A stretch of 19,064 nt of DNA from JACCXJ01 sp052387115. GTDB lineage: Bacteria > Pseudomonadota > Gammaproteobacteria > JACCXJ01. The notes beneath the pieces are model-generated. The model was not told the DNA's origin. It worked only from the letters and a program-made list of their open reading frames with translations, and made no database searches. Below, in pieces: positions 8,701-16,176 of this stretch. Location: NCBI GenBank assembly GCA_052387115.1, contig JBQTJM010000391.1, positions 1 to 19,064 on the forward strand, read 5' to 3'. The translations under genes were made by a program, and so were the position numbers. Numbering within the stretch: the stretch's first letter is position 1; every line of letters begins with the position of its first letter.

Positions 8701-9181
8701 GGGAAGGAGGCTCCTCGAAACGCTGACCTACAGTTATCTCGGCGACTGGATCGTCCGCCAGCACGACGGCGTAAAGCGCGGGGAGGGTGGCGCCGAAGAT
8801 CGCCTGGCGGCCGGGTTGGAGTTGCAGAAACGCCTCGTCGCCATCATCGAAGGTGAGCCGCCCTTCGACATCTTTGTCCGCTGGAAGCCTATCGAGGAAC
8901 AACCCATCGGCTGGGAGCCGGACATCAACGACGGCGTACGGCTGAACATCCGCCCCTTCGTGGCCCAGGACATCCCCGGCGGCAAGAGAGGCGCGGGTGT
9001 CCTCCGGGCAAAGCCCAACATCAATTGGAACAAGGATCGCGGCAAGGAGCTGATGCGCCCGCGGGAGCAGTTCCCATGGTTCTGGAACAATGGCAAGTTC
9101 GCCGGCGAGCGGGTTAACGACGTGCATATCACCGTCGCTGAGAAGCGCGCGGCTCGAGAACGGGCGGAGGCGAAGAGATGA
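5705..9181 (+). CDS. pglX: BREX adenine-specific DNA methyltransferase PglX
   Basis: This 1158-residue protein methylates the sixth position of adenine in a short asymmetric site, marking host DNA as self. The SAM-binding motif I is DPCCGSGHF (residues 288-296). The catalytic motif IV is NVPY (473-476), a variant of NPPY that I recall in this PglX subfamily. An N-terminal helical domain carries ECAYEHWHGMLFARFLAEN. The presumed target-recognition region (about 630-780) contains GLTTGDLERFVSKFWEGG and is encoded by AT-rich DNA. The C-terminal part has DWLRNHFFERHCKLFHHRPF and FIWHIWDGRKRDGF, a BREX PglX signature. Two palindromic repeats lie in frame, at about residues 252-275 and 846-880. The start at 5705 follows GGGGCGAGC, 8 nt after brxC; the frame is open upstream but only as antisense-like GC-rich sequence. 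The stop overlaps the next gene (ATGA). Confidence 0.95.
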   Translation: MKTLAAERRKQLEKTVVQARDVAEAGARAALEALAVQHHEPYGHMTSEQRALRRRLRAHARQLGDRLDARSGSQGIDHLSHECAYEHWHGMLFARFLAENHLLIEPEMGVVVTLEECEELSKEGGSDQWALAARFAHRMLPQVFRPDHPLFEVQFAREHRLKLESLVEDLAADVFTATDSLGWVYQFWQSKKKGEVNRSEVKIGADELPAVTQLFTEPYMVQFLLHNSLGAWWVGRYPDRPCPVELTYLRSAPSPSEGEGRGEGERKTPAAGSFDDWPDDMSEFKVLDPCCGSGHFLVAAFLMLVPMRMALEALNPAEAVDAVLRDNLHGLELDQRCVAIAAFALALEAWRYPGTGAYRPLPPLNLAWCGQPVFGKRERWLALADGDSRIEAGMAALYDTFREAPVRGSLIDPSRSVTEDMLTAGFSDLGPLLERALREHAGEEEWEETAIAARGLAEAARLLGAQYHLIITNVPYLARGKQSPALCKFAERRYPKAKNDLANVFLERCLELSLPQGAGVTQIVMPQNWLFLTRYKEQREHLLKEMRWDLLARLGEAGFDSPQAAGAFTILLTLTRTRPTADACLHGLDASAPRTAGEKAEVLRTGEVVAVSQMGQLGNPDARVALDDISVLKSLGDYCSSIEGLTTGDLERFVSKFWEGGFTGGWEPYIQNVDSITYFGGRSDRILWEEGKGVLSRFPTAHNFPSEVMNRRHILGKMGLRITQMRNLPITIYSGEVFGKNGATVVPDDLSHLPAIWCFCSSTEYKEAVRQVDQSLKVTNATLVKVPFDLDYWTQVAAERYPNGLPKPYSDDPTQWIFHCHPRPAESPLQVAVARLLGYRWPAETSPLNPLSMSGEGTLERQDNSFYPSPFMERGSGGKAEVSDEVRTWIDKTKALHEFADKDGIVCLPSIRGEPAAHERLLHLLHAAWGDDWNTSTLSKLLSASGANSLDDWLRNHFFERHCKLFHHRPFIWHIWDGRKRDGFHALVNYHKLAEADGKGRRLLETLTYSYLGDWIVRQHDGVKRGEGGAEDRLAAGLELQKRLVAIIEGEPPFDIFVRWKPIEEQPIGWEPDINDGVRLNIRPFVAQDIPGGKRGAGVLRAKPNINWNKDRGKELMRPREQFPWFWNNGKFAGERVNDVHITVAEKRAARERAEAKR
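6459..6515. repeat. Palindromic repeat inserted in frame in pglX (first copy)
   Basis: The arms CCCTCTCCCT (6461-6470) and AGGGAGAGGG (6474-6483) are perfect reverse complements around CGG. They are followed by CCGGGGTGAGGGGGA, the usual tail of a repeat common between genes in many proteobacteria. It encodes a low-complexity stretch (APSPSEGEGRGEGERKTP) between the N-terminal helical domain and SAM motif I of PglX, and does not break the frame. Confidence 0.75.
8242..8337. repeat. Palindromic repeat pair inserted in frame in pglX (second copy)
   Basis: The arms TCCCCTCTCC (8251-8260) and GGAGAGGGGA (8267-8276) are perfect reverse complements around ATGAGT. A second arm, ATGGAGAGGGGGTCGGGGGG (8318-8337), also pairs imperfectly with 8243-8262, so the structure is nested. 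The peptide encoded (SPLNPLSMSGEG, then SPFMERGSGG) is the typical read-through of such elements. The PglX frame is kept open across it, between the target-recognition region and the conserved C-terminal domain. Confidence 0.75.
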
Positions 9182-11841
9182 CGGATAAACAGTACACCTA
9201 CGCGCGGTTCTGGAAATGCGCCTTGCAGGTCAATCCCGCCGGCTATGCTGCTGCGTATCGCAGGCAGGCGCATGGTCTTACGGGCGATGAGTATCTCACT
9301 AAATTGCTTCAAGCATGCCGGGGACAGGGCATCAGAGTGGTCGGGTTGGCGGATCATGGCAGCGTGCAGGATGTGGATGCGATTCGCGCCTTTCTGTCAC
9401 CCCGCGGAATCATCGTCTTCCCCGGTTTCGAGATTAGCTCGACAGAGAAGATTCACATGGTCTGCCTGTTCGCGGAGGATACGACAACAGAACAACTTCA
9501 GCGCGTTCTTGGCCGGCTGGATTTGATGGACCCGGAAGAGCGGGTGACACCGTCGCGTCTTGGTTGTTTGGAGATAGCGAGGATTATTCAGGAACGAGGC
9601 GGCTTCTGGTTTGCAGCCCACATGACTGGTGGCAATGGCCTGCTCCGCCTCAATCAGGATGGGGGTGGATTGGTCCATGTCTGGAAGGATCATGGTCTGG
9701 TACGTGCTGGCCAGATTCCTGGCCCCATCGACGATCTGCCCCTCAAGTACCAGCAGATTGTAACTAACAAGAACTCTGACTATCGGCGTGAGCGTCCCAT
9801 TACTGTCATCAACGCCAAGGACGTCGCCAGGCCCGACGACCTGTGCGATCCGCGGGCTTCCACCTTTATCAAGATGACTCGCCCGTTTTTTTCGTCCTTC
9901 CTGATGGCATTCAAGGATCCTGAGTCGCGGGTTCGGCTCATGAATCAGATGCAGGAGCGCTTCTACAGCCAGATCGAGAGCATCCGCATCGAGGGCGGGT
10001 ATTTCGATGACCTAACGGTGGACCTGTCCGGCCACCTGAATGCCGTGATCGGGGGGCGAGGCACGGGGAAATCCACCTTGTTGGAGTGCTTGAGATACGC
10101 CCTCGACTTGCCGCACAAGGTCGAGGATGCGAAGAAGCAGGGGGATCAGATCGTGAAGGAGAACCTCGGCAAGGCGGGTGGTCGGGTGATCGTGACGCTG
10201 CGCTCCGTCGCGAACAATATGAAGCGTTACACAGTCATCCGCCGTTACGGGGAGCCGCCCCGGGTGATCGACGGGCAAGGGAATGAATCCAGCCTTCACC
10301 CCGGTACCGATTTGCTGCCAGGCGCGGAGATCTACGGGCAGAACGAGATCTATGAACTCGCGAAGAGTCCAGGCGCGCTAACGCGTGTTCTGGACCGATT
10401 CCTGCCGGAGAGCGCGGAGCAACAGTCGCGCCTCGACTCGGTACGCCGCAAGCTTAAGGAAAATGGCGAGCGTCTGGTCAAGGCGCGCGACCAACGGGAC
10501 GACATCGAGGCGCAGATCGCGCAGCTTCCGAAGCTCGAGGAGCAGGTCAGACAGTTCAAGGAGCAGGGCCTGGAGGAGAAACTAAAGCAGGTGCCACTGC
10601 TGGAGAAGGAGCGCCAGCTCGGCCCAAGGATGATGGAGGAGGTGGCACGCGCCCGTAGTGGTCAGCGGCAGTTCGAGGAATCGCTTCCCGATCTGGTGTT
10701 TTTGAGCGACAAGGCACTGGAAGGGCTCCCGCATGCCGAGTTGCTCCACCGCGGCCGCAAGATCCTCGAAGCGCTTGATGGAACCTTGCGCCAGAAGCTT
10801 CGTGAGATCGGCAAGGCCACGGTCGCAGCGGAGACGGCGCTCGCCGCCCTCGGCAAGGAGATCAAGCAGGCGCTGGAGCAATCCGAGGCACAGCTAGAGA
10901 AGGAGTTTGCCAAGCTCCCGGCGGTAGCGGGCAAGGACGGCAAGGAAATCGGCCGCACCTACCAGCGACTGTTGCGGGAGATCGAGCAAGTCAAGCCAGC
11001 CCAGGCGCGCCTGAAGACCGTGGATGCCCTCGTTAAGGAACTGGAACAAACTCGCCGCAATCTGCTTGGTGAGATCTCGGATATCCGCAGCGCCCGTACA
11101 GCGGCCAAGCAGAAGGCGGTCAAGGGCCTCAACAAGCGGCTAGCCGGCAAGCTGCGTATCACTATAGTCCCGGATGGCCTGCGCCAGCCGTTGCGGGCTT
11201 TCCTGCAAGGATTGCCGGGTGTCGGAGAGAGGAAGACCGAATGGGTGGATGATGCCCAGGATCTGACCGTCATGGGCCTCGTGGTTGCCATTCGAGAGGG
11301 AAAGAACGCGCTTCTGGGCAAGGGGTGGGGCCCGACATCGGGACTCGCGGACGCCCTGACGCGGCTGATACCCGCCCAGCTCTATGCGTTGGAAGCCATC
11401 GATCTCGAGGACCGTGTAAGCCTCGAGCTCAACGTCTCCCACTCCGGAGAGCAGTTCCGCGAACTCGATCGCCTGTCCACCGGGCAACAGTGCACTGCCA
11501 TCCTTCATCTGCTGCTCCTGGACAACCCAGATCCGTTGATCATGGATCAGCCGGAAGACAATTTGGACAACGCCTTCATTGCCGAACGTATCGTGCAGGA
11601 GCTGCGGTCTGCGAAGACGGAGCGGCAGTTCTTGTTCGCCACGCACAACGCCAATATCCCGGTTTTTGGCGACGCCGAATGGATTGGCGTGTGCTCCGCG
11701 TCGGAGGATCACGCGGAAATGACGGATGACGCTCAAGGATCCATCGACATTCCGGCGATTCGTGACCAGGTGGCAAGCATCCTCGAGGGCGGTAAGGAGG
11801 CGTTCATGCAACGAAAAGAAAAGTACGGATTCGACTACTGA
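9178..11841 (+). CDS. TrlF-family PHP-like / SMC-like AAA ATPase
   Basis: This 887-residue protein joins an N-terminal PHP-like domain to an ABC/SMC-type ATPase split by coiled coils. In the PHP part, VVGLADHGSVQDVDAIRAFL and FPGFEISSTEKIHMVCLFAE are clear. The first PHP motif, normally D-L-H-x-H-T, is replaced by ALQVNPAG, so part of the metal site is missing; I believe this is a feature of a TrlF subfamily. ATPase motifs: Walker A GGRGTGKST (292-300), signature LSTGQQ (766-771), Walker B LIMDQPED (787-794) and a following ATHNANIP H-loop region. Coiled-coil segments lie at about 418-475 and 540-645. The ATG overlaps the pglX stop (ATGA) and its own TGA overlaps the next ATG (TGATG), so it is translationally tied to both. 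TrlF-type ATPases are found in defence islands; the activity here, perhaps DNA sensing or cleavage, is inference. Confidence 0.85.
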   Translation: MTDKQYTYARFWKCALQVNPAGYAAAYRRQAHGLTGDEYLTKLLQACRGQGIRVVGLADHGSVQDVDAIRAFLSPRGIIVFPGFEISSTEKIHMVCLFAEDTTTEQLQRVLGRLDLMDPEERVTPSRLGCLEIARIIQERGGFWFAAHMTGGNGLLRLNQDGGGLVHVWKDHGLVRAGQIPGPIDDLPLKYQQIVTNKNSDYRRERPITVINAKDVARPDDLCDPRASTFIKMTRPFFSSFLMAFKDPESRVRLMNQMQERFYSQIESIRIEGGYFDDLTVDLSGHLNAVIGGRGTGKSTLLECLRYALDLPHKVEDAKKQGDQIVKENLGKAGGRVIVTLRSVANNMKRYTVIRRYGEPPRVIDGQGNESSLHPGTDLLPGAEIYGQNEIYELAKSPGALTRVLDRFLPESAEQQSRLDSVRRKLKENGERLVKARDQRDDIEAQIAQLPKLEEQVRQFKEQGLEEKLKQVPLLEKERQLGPRMMEEVARARSGQRQFEESLPDLVFLSDKALEGLPHAELLHRGRKILEALDGTLRQKLREIGKATVAAETALAALGKEIKQALEQSEAQLEKEFAKLPAVAGKDGKEIGRTYQRLLREIEQVKPAQARLKTVDALVKELEQTRRNLLGEISDIRSARTAAKQKAVKGLNKRLAGKLRITIVPDGLRQPLRAFLQGLPGVGERKTEWVDDAQDLTVMGLVVAIREGKNALLGKGWGPTSGLADALTRLIPAQLYALEAIDLEDRVSLELNVSHSGEQFRELDRLSTGQQCTAILHLLLLDNPDPLIMDQPEDNLDNAFIAERIVQELRSAKTERQFLFATHNANIPVFGDAEWIGVCSASEDHAEMTDDAQGSIDIPAIRDQVASILEGGKEAFMQRKEKYGFDY

Positions 11842-13088
11842 TGACCAAATCAGAACTACTCGACCTGATCGCCAACGGGGAAAACTCCGGTCTGGAGTTC
11901 AAGCGGGATGATGTGCGCACCGAGCAGTTGGCGAAGGAGATCGTTGCTCTGGCCAATTTCCAGGGCGGGCGAATTCTGCTTGGCGTGGAAGACGACGGGA
12001 CGATCACCGGTATTCAACGGGTCGATCTCGAACGCTGGGTGATGGATACCGTTTTCGGTCGCACCGTGCATCCGATGATCCTGCCGTTCTACGAGGAGAT
12101 CCAGGTTGACGACCAGCACAGGGTCGCCGTCGTCAGTATCACCCAGGGCACGGCCAAGCCCTATGTGGTCCGTCACCGCGGACGCGAGGATATCTACATA
12201 CGCGTCGGCAGCACGTCCCAGCTCGCCACCCGGGAACAGCAGGCGCGGCTCTTCGCGATGGGCGGCATGCTCCAGGCGGAGCTCCTGCCCGTATCCGGCA
12301 GCTCGCTTCGCGACCTGAGCAAGGAGAGGCTGACTGACTACCTGAGCGCTATCGTCGGCGACAAGGAGATACCGGCATCGGATCAAGCGTGGGAGGAGCG
12401 CATGTGCGGTCTGGGTTTCATGGTCGAGCGCCAGGACGGGCTTTCTGTCTGCACGATTGCCGGGCTCATTCCATTTGGGCATACGCCGCGACGTTCGTTT
12501 CGACAGGCGGGTATCCGCTGGATAGCGTTTGAAGGAGACGACATGACTTACAAGGCGCTCGACGACAGGGTGCTTGACGGACCGCTAATCGCTCTCCGGA
12601 GAGGGACACCCGGCGGCGGCCGGGAGATCGCCGAGAACGGGCTGATCGAGGGCCTCGTTGACGCGATGCGCCCGTTCATATCAGAGGAGGCGGAAGGTGT
12701 GGATGAGTCCATGCGCCGGGAGCGGCGCTGGCACTACCCCTTGGAGGCGGTGCGCGAAGCAGTGGTTAATGCACTCGCGCACCGTGACTGGACGCGCTAC
12801 GAGGAGATCGAGGTCACGCGATATCAGGACCGATTGGAGATCCTCAGTCCCGGCGCGCTGCAGAACGGCATGACGGTCAAAAAGATGATCGCCGGCCAGC
12901 GCTCGTCGCGAAACCCTTTGATTGTTGACGTGTTGCGGGACTATGGCTACGTCGATGCGCGGGGTATGGGGGTACGGAACAAAATTATCCCGCTCTTGAA
13001 AGAGCAAAATGGCATAGAGCCAGAGTTCCGTGCGACCGAGGATCACCTTAGATTGATTATGCGCAGGGTCGTAGAGGCCGGCGCGTGA
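11841..13088 (+). CDS. AlbA_2 (Schlafen-type) ATP-binding protein
   Basis: This 415-residue protein has an N-terminal AlbA_2/Schlafen-type putative nucleic-acid-binding domain (about residues 12-130: NSGLEFKRDD, then EIVALANFQGGRILLGVEDD). A C-terminal GHKL-type ATPase half (HATPase_c_4; COG2865-like) follows. Its N-box is EAVVNALAHRDW, with N310 and H314 in the NALAHRDW stretch, and a glycine-rich ARGMGVRNK lies at about 373-381. Members are often annotated as transcriptional regulators or ATP-binding proteins and are frequent in defence islands. The start ATG overlaps the TGA of the TrlF-type gene by one base (TGATG), so the two are probably produced together and may form one functional unit. 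Whether it regulates the operon or acts as an effector cannot be told from the sequence. It is intact and of normal length. A 142-nt gap follows it, the only sizeable gap in the operon. Confidence 0.85.
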   Translation: MTKSELLDLIANGENSGLEFKRDDVRTEQLAKEIVALANFQGGRILLGVEDDGTITGIQRVDLERWVMDTVFGRTVHPMILPFYEEIQVDDQHRVAVVSITQGTAKPYVVRHRGREDIYIRVGSTSQLATREQQARLFAMGGMLQAELLPVSGSSLRDLSKERLTDYLSAIVGDKEIPASDQAWEERMCGLGFMVERQDGLSVCTIAGLIPFGHTPRRSFRQAGIRWIAFEGDDMTYKALDDRVLDGPLIALRRGTPGGGREIAENGLIEGLVDAMRPFISEEAEGVDESMRRERRWHYPLEAVREAVVNALAHRDWTRYEEIEVTRYQDRLEILSPGALQNGMTVKKMIAGQRSSRNPLIVDVLRDYGYVDARGMGVRNKIIPLLKEQNGIEPEFRATEDHLRLIMRRVVEAGA

Positions 13089-13107
13089 GATGCCAAGCAG
13101 ACGTGAC

Positions 13108-13204
13108 GGGTGTCGGATGTCAGGTGACAGCGGGAGAGGACTCACGTCATACGTTTCCGCTAGCGGACTCGTCGTCGTCCTTACCGACCCGGCACCCGAC
13201 ACGC
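13108..13204. repeat. Degenerate inverted-repeat element in the only operon gap
   Basis: GGGTGTCGGATGTCAGGT (13108-13125) matches the reverse complement of 13187-13204 at 14 of 18 positions. The pair encloses a perfect 12-bp palindrome, TCCGCTAGCGGA (13156-13167). The whole unit of about 97 bp looks like a small non-coding palindromic (MITE- or REP-like) element between the AlbA_2 gene and the toxin-antitoxin pair. As RNA it could fold and reduce or separate expression of the downstream genes. Confidence 0.5.
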
Positions 13205-13230
13205 GACAAGACACCGAGAAGGAGAAGATT

Positions 13231-13467
13231 ATGAAAACATGGCGCGAATACCTCAGCAGTGATCCAAAGGTATGCCACGGGCAGTTGTGTGCCAAGGGCA
13301 CCCGGGTCATGGTTACGAACATCCTCGACAGCCTCGCGGAGGGCAACAGTACGGAGGAAATCCTCAGGAGCTACCCATCGCTCGAACCGGCGCACATCGA
13401 GGCGGCCCTGGCCTATGCCGCCGATCTTGCGCGTGAGGAAAGCCTGCTGCCGGTATCGGGCCTGTGA
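13231..13467 (+). CDS. DUF433 antitoxin
   Basis: This 78-residue protein of the DUF433 family is the usual antitoxin partner of DUF5615 toxins. The pattern is typical: WREYLSSDPKVCHGQLCAKG, TRVMVTNILDSLAEGNSTEE and ILRSYPSLEPAHIEAALAYA form a small helix-turn-helix-type fold. The start at 13231 is chosen because a good ribosome-binding site (GAGAAGGAGAAG) stands immediately before it and the family similarity begins there; an upstream in-frame extension to 13090 runs through the repeat element and is unlikely to be translated. Its stop overlaps the GTG of the toxin gene (GTGA, 13464-13467), the usual arrangement of such pairs. Antitoxins of this kind generally bind the toxin and often repress their own promoter; I see no clear promoter in the gap. 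Confidence 0.88.
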   Translation: MKTWREYLSSDPKVCHGQLCAKGTRVMVTNILDSLAEGNSTEEILRSYPSLEPAHIEAALAYAADLAREESLLPVSGL

Positions 13468-13814
13468 AATTCAAGATTGACGAGAACCTGCCGGCGGAAA
13501 TCGCGGATGACCTGCGGGCGCTCGGTCATGATGCGATGACGGTGGTCGATCAGGGCATGGCGGGATTCGACGATGCGCGATTGATGGTGCGGGTCGAGGA
13601 CGAGTCCCGTGTGCTTATGACGATGGACAAGGGCATTGCCGATGTGCGGGCGTATCCACCCCATCGATTGGCCGGCTTGGTGCTGTTCCGTCCAAGTCAA
13701 GCAGGTCGCGGCGCGGTCCTCGCGTTCGCGCGGGAAAGGCTGCCGCAGTTGCTGGAGCTCGATATGCGGGGGCGCCTGGTCGTCGTCAGCGACACGGCGA
13801 TCCGGATCCGTTGA
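13464..13814 (+). CDS. DUF5615 PIN-like toxin
   Basis: This 116-residue protein belongs to the DUF5615 PIN-like family, putative ribonuclease toxins paired with DUF433 antitoxins. The N-terminal MKFKIDENLP is diagnostic. The acidic residues expected of a PIN-like metal site are present: D6 (with E7), D37, D55 in the TMDKGIADV segment, and D60. The toxin therefore looks catalytically intact. It starts with GTG at 13464 inside the antitoxin stop region (4-nt overlap). It ends 8 nt before pglZ. RNA cleavage is inferred from the fold; the target is unknown. Its place inside the BREX operon suggests that it may stabilise the island or act as a second line of defence when BREX is inhibited, but that is a hypothesis. 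Confidence 0.88.
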   Translation: MKFKIDENLPAEIADDLRALGHDAMTVVDQGMAGFDDARLMVRVEDESRVLMTMDKGIADVRAYPPHRLAGLVLFRPSQAGRGAVLAFARERLPQLLELDMRGRLVVVSDTAIRIR

Positions 13815-13822
13815 GAAGAGCC

Positions 13823-16174
13823 ATGAGCGTGCATGTGACTCAGCACCCCGGGACGGTGATTGAGGCCCTTGCTCGCTCGTTGGCAGGCGCGGCCAGGTAC
13901 AACCCGAATGATGTGGTCCCTCCGTCCGCGGTCCTATGGACCGACCACGATGGGCAATGGCAGCCCATCGTCTCTCAGCTGCGTCGGTTGATGCCGCAGC
14001 TGCTGACGTATGGCGAATACGAACCGGAATGCCGCACAGGCCCGGCCATCTGGCTTCGGTGTGCCGTAGACCGCTCACTGGAGGAACCGCCCCTCCCGGA
14101 AGCTGTGGTGCCGGTCATCTATCTTGCAAACATCAGCCGGCAGGAGCTCAGGGCCGTTCAGGAATGCGCGGATAGCCTCAAGCCCCTGGTCGAGCTCCAG
14201 CACCGGGGCGTCTGTTGGACTCAGAACAATGGTAAGGACTGGACGGTTGAGGCTTTTCTAGTCGCCGAACACGGAGGGCTTGGCCTGGATGTGGCGCGCG
14301 ACGCGGCCACGCGCCGATCCCTATTGGGAGCGCTGACGGAGCTGGCAACGACAGCAGTCGAAAAACTGCGTGGTAAGCATCTCGAAGCCGAGGACTTCGA
14401 CAAGCTCTTTTCTGAAGATCCTCAAAAAGATCTTCTGCGGTGGCTGAACGACCCCGAGGTAGTCAAATCGAGTTGGAATGGCGGCCGCTGGAGCGCATTC
14501 AAGTCGCGCTGCAAGGCCGATCTCACGTTCGATCCGGACAAGGATGGGGAGCTCGTGGCGGCCGAGCTGCTGGGCAAGCGGGAAGGGCCGTGGGAGGCAG
14601 TCTGGGAACGCTACGCGGAGTCCCCGGCGCTGTACCCGGGTGTGCCCGAGTTGCTGCGCAAAGCAATGCCGTTGCAGACGGACTTACTTTCCGACCCTGC
14701 CCCGTGGCCTCAGCGGAACGAGGAAGCAGAAGCGAGCCTGCGACAAGCGCTCCTCGACCTCGAGAAGAAGACTCCTGGGTCTGCACGCGAGCAAATCCTG
14801 TCCTTTGAGAAGACTCACGGCATAAGGCGCGGCTGGGTATGGGCGAAGCTCAGTCAGGCACCCCTGGCGAATGCCCTTGAACATCTGGTGATCCTCGCCA
14901 ATCGCACGGCGACCAAGCTCGGCGGTTCATCCGTGGGTGACATGGCGAAGCTGTATGTGGACGCGGCCTGGGAGGTCGACACAGCGGCGCTTTCCACCAT
15001 GGCAACGGTGAAATCCTCTGCCGATGCGCAAGCCGTGAGTAAAGCCCTCAATGCAGTGTACCGACCCTGGCTGGAATCCGCTGCCGAACACTTGCAGCGG
15101 CTTGCGGAAACGGAGCCGCTTCCTGGGCACGACGCGCAGGGGATCCACGACTTGGCGGTCGACTCGGACGGACTGATCCTGTTCGCGGATGGCCTGCGAT
15201 TTGACGTGTCGCAAAGCTTGGTGGAGCGCATGCGATCCAAAGGCTGGACGGTGAGTATATCGACCCGCTGGGCCGGATTGCCGACAGTAACCGCCACCGG
15301 AAAACCTGCCGTCTCGCCAGTGGTTGCAGACATCAAGGGTTTGAGGCTCGGTGAGGATTTTCTGCCGGCGACGGCGGCATCAGACCAGCCGCTGACGACC
15401 GATCGATTTCGCAAGCTATTGTCCGCAGCGGGATATCAGTACGTCGGGGCAGATGAGACCGGGGAGCCGGCGGGCCGCGCTTGGACCGAGAATGGCGATC
15501 TCGACAAGCTGGGACATTCACTGCAGGGCAAGCTGGCCAGTCGTGTCGAAGAGCAAGTCGACCTGCTGCTGGAACGCATCGAAACGCTTCTCGATGCCGG
15601 ATGGCGCGAGATCCGAGTTGTAACGGACCATGGCTGGCTGTGGCTTCCGGGTGGTTTGCCAAAAGTCGATCTACCGAAGTACCTCACGGCCAGTCGCTGG
15701 GCACGTTGTGCGGCTATTAAAGGCGGTTCGAAGGTCGAGGTGCCAACAGTGCGTTGGCATTGGAATGCCCATGAGCGCGTTGCGGTCGCACCCGGTATTG
15801 CCTGTTTCGGCGCTGGCAACGAATATGCCCACGGTGGACTGAGCCTCCAGGAATGCCTGGTGCCTGTGATTCGGGTAACGGGTGGGGCCGCGGCCACGAA
15901 GCTGGCGACGAAAGTGGTTGATGTGTCGTGGGCGGGGTTGCGCTGCAGGGTTCGGATTGACTCCGGCCAGACCGGCTTGTCCGTGGATCTGCGAACGAAG
16001 GTCAAGGATCCGAGCTCGAGCGTCAGCAAGTTGAGACCGGTGGATGCTAACGGCTCGGCAAGCCTTCTCGTCGCCGATGATGAACTCGAAGGCACGCCGG
16101 CGGTCGTCGTGGTGCTGGATGCAAGCGGCCACGTGATTACTAAAGAACCCACGATCATCGGGGGTGAGGATTGA
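13823..16174 (+). CDS. pglZ: BREX phosphatase-fold protein PglZ (type B)
   Basis: This is a 783-residue PglZ, most like the form annotated as BREX-1 PglZ type B. The PglZ domain of the alkaline-phosphatase superfamily is in the second half: LILFADGLRFDVSQ (D456 and D461 probable metal-site residues), RWAGLPTVTATGKPAVSP, and VVTDHGWLWLPGGLPKVDLP (D602-H603). The N-terminal half, with SQLRRLMPQLLTYGEYEPEC and the AVVPVIYLANISRQELR segment, is the type-B-like part. PglZ is a core BREX protein; a metal-dependent nuclease or phosphodiesterase activity has been reported for relatives, and it interacts with other BREX proteins. The ATG at 13823 is preferred to the in-frame TTG at 13811 because GAGAAGAG (13813-13820) gives it a ribosome-binding site and the TTG lies inside the toxin stop region. 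Its stop overlaps the TTG that precedes brxL. Confidence 0.92.
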   Translation: MSVHVTQHPGTVIEALARSLAGAARYNPNDVVPPSAVLWTDHDGQWQPIVSQLRRLMPQLLTYGEYEPECRTGPAIWLRCAVDRSLEEPPLPEAVVPVIYLANISRQELRAVQECADSLKPLVELQHRGVCWTQNNGKDWTVEAFLVAEHGGLGLDVARDAATRRSLLGALTELATTAVEKLRGKHLEAEDFDKLFSEDPQKDLLRWLNDPEVVKSSWNGGRWSAFKSRCKADLTFDPDKDGELVAAELLGKREGPWEAVWERYAESPALYPGVPELLRKAMPLQTDLLSDPAPWPQRNEEAEASLRQALLDLEKKTPGSAREQILSFEKTHGIRRGWVWAKLSQAPLANALEHLVILANRTATKLGGSSVGDMAKLYVDAAWEVDTAALSTMATVKSSADAQAVSKALNAVYRPWLESAAEHLQRLAETEPLPGHDAQGIHDLAVDSDGLILFADGLRFDVSQSLVERMRSKGWTVSISTRWAGLPTVTATGKPAVSPVVADIKGLRLGEDFLPATAASDQPLTTDRFRKLLSAAGYQYVGADETGEPAGRAWTENGDLDKLGHSLQGKLASRVEEQVDLLLERIETLLDAGWREIRVVTDHGWLWLPGGLPKVDLPKYLTASRWARCAAIKGGSKVEVPTVRWHWNAHERVAVAPGIACFGAGNEYAHGGLSLQECLVPVIRVTGGAAATKLATKVVDVSWAGLRCRVRIDSGQTGLSVDLRTKVKDPSSSVSKLRPVDANGSASLLVADDELEGTPAVVVVLDASGHVITKEPTIIGGED

Positions 16175-16176
16175 AA

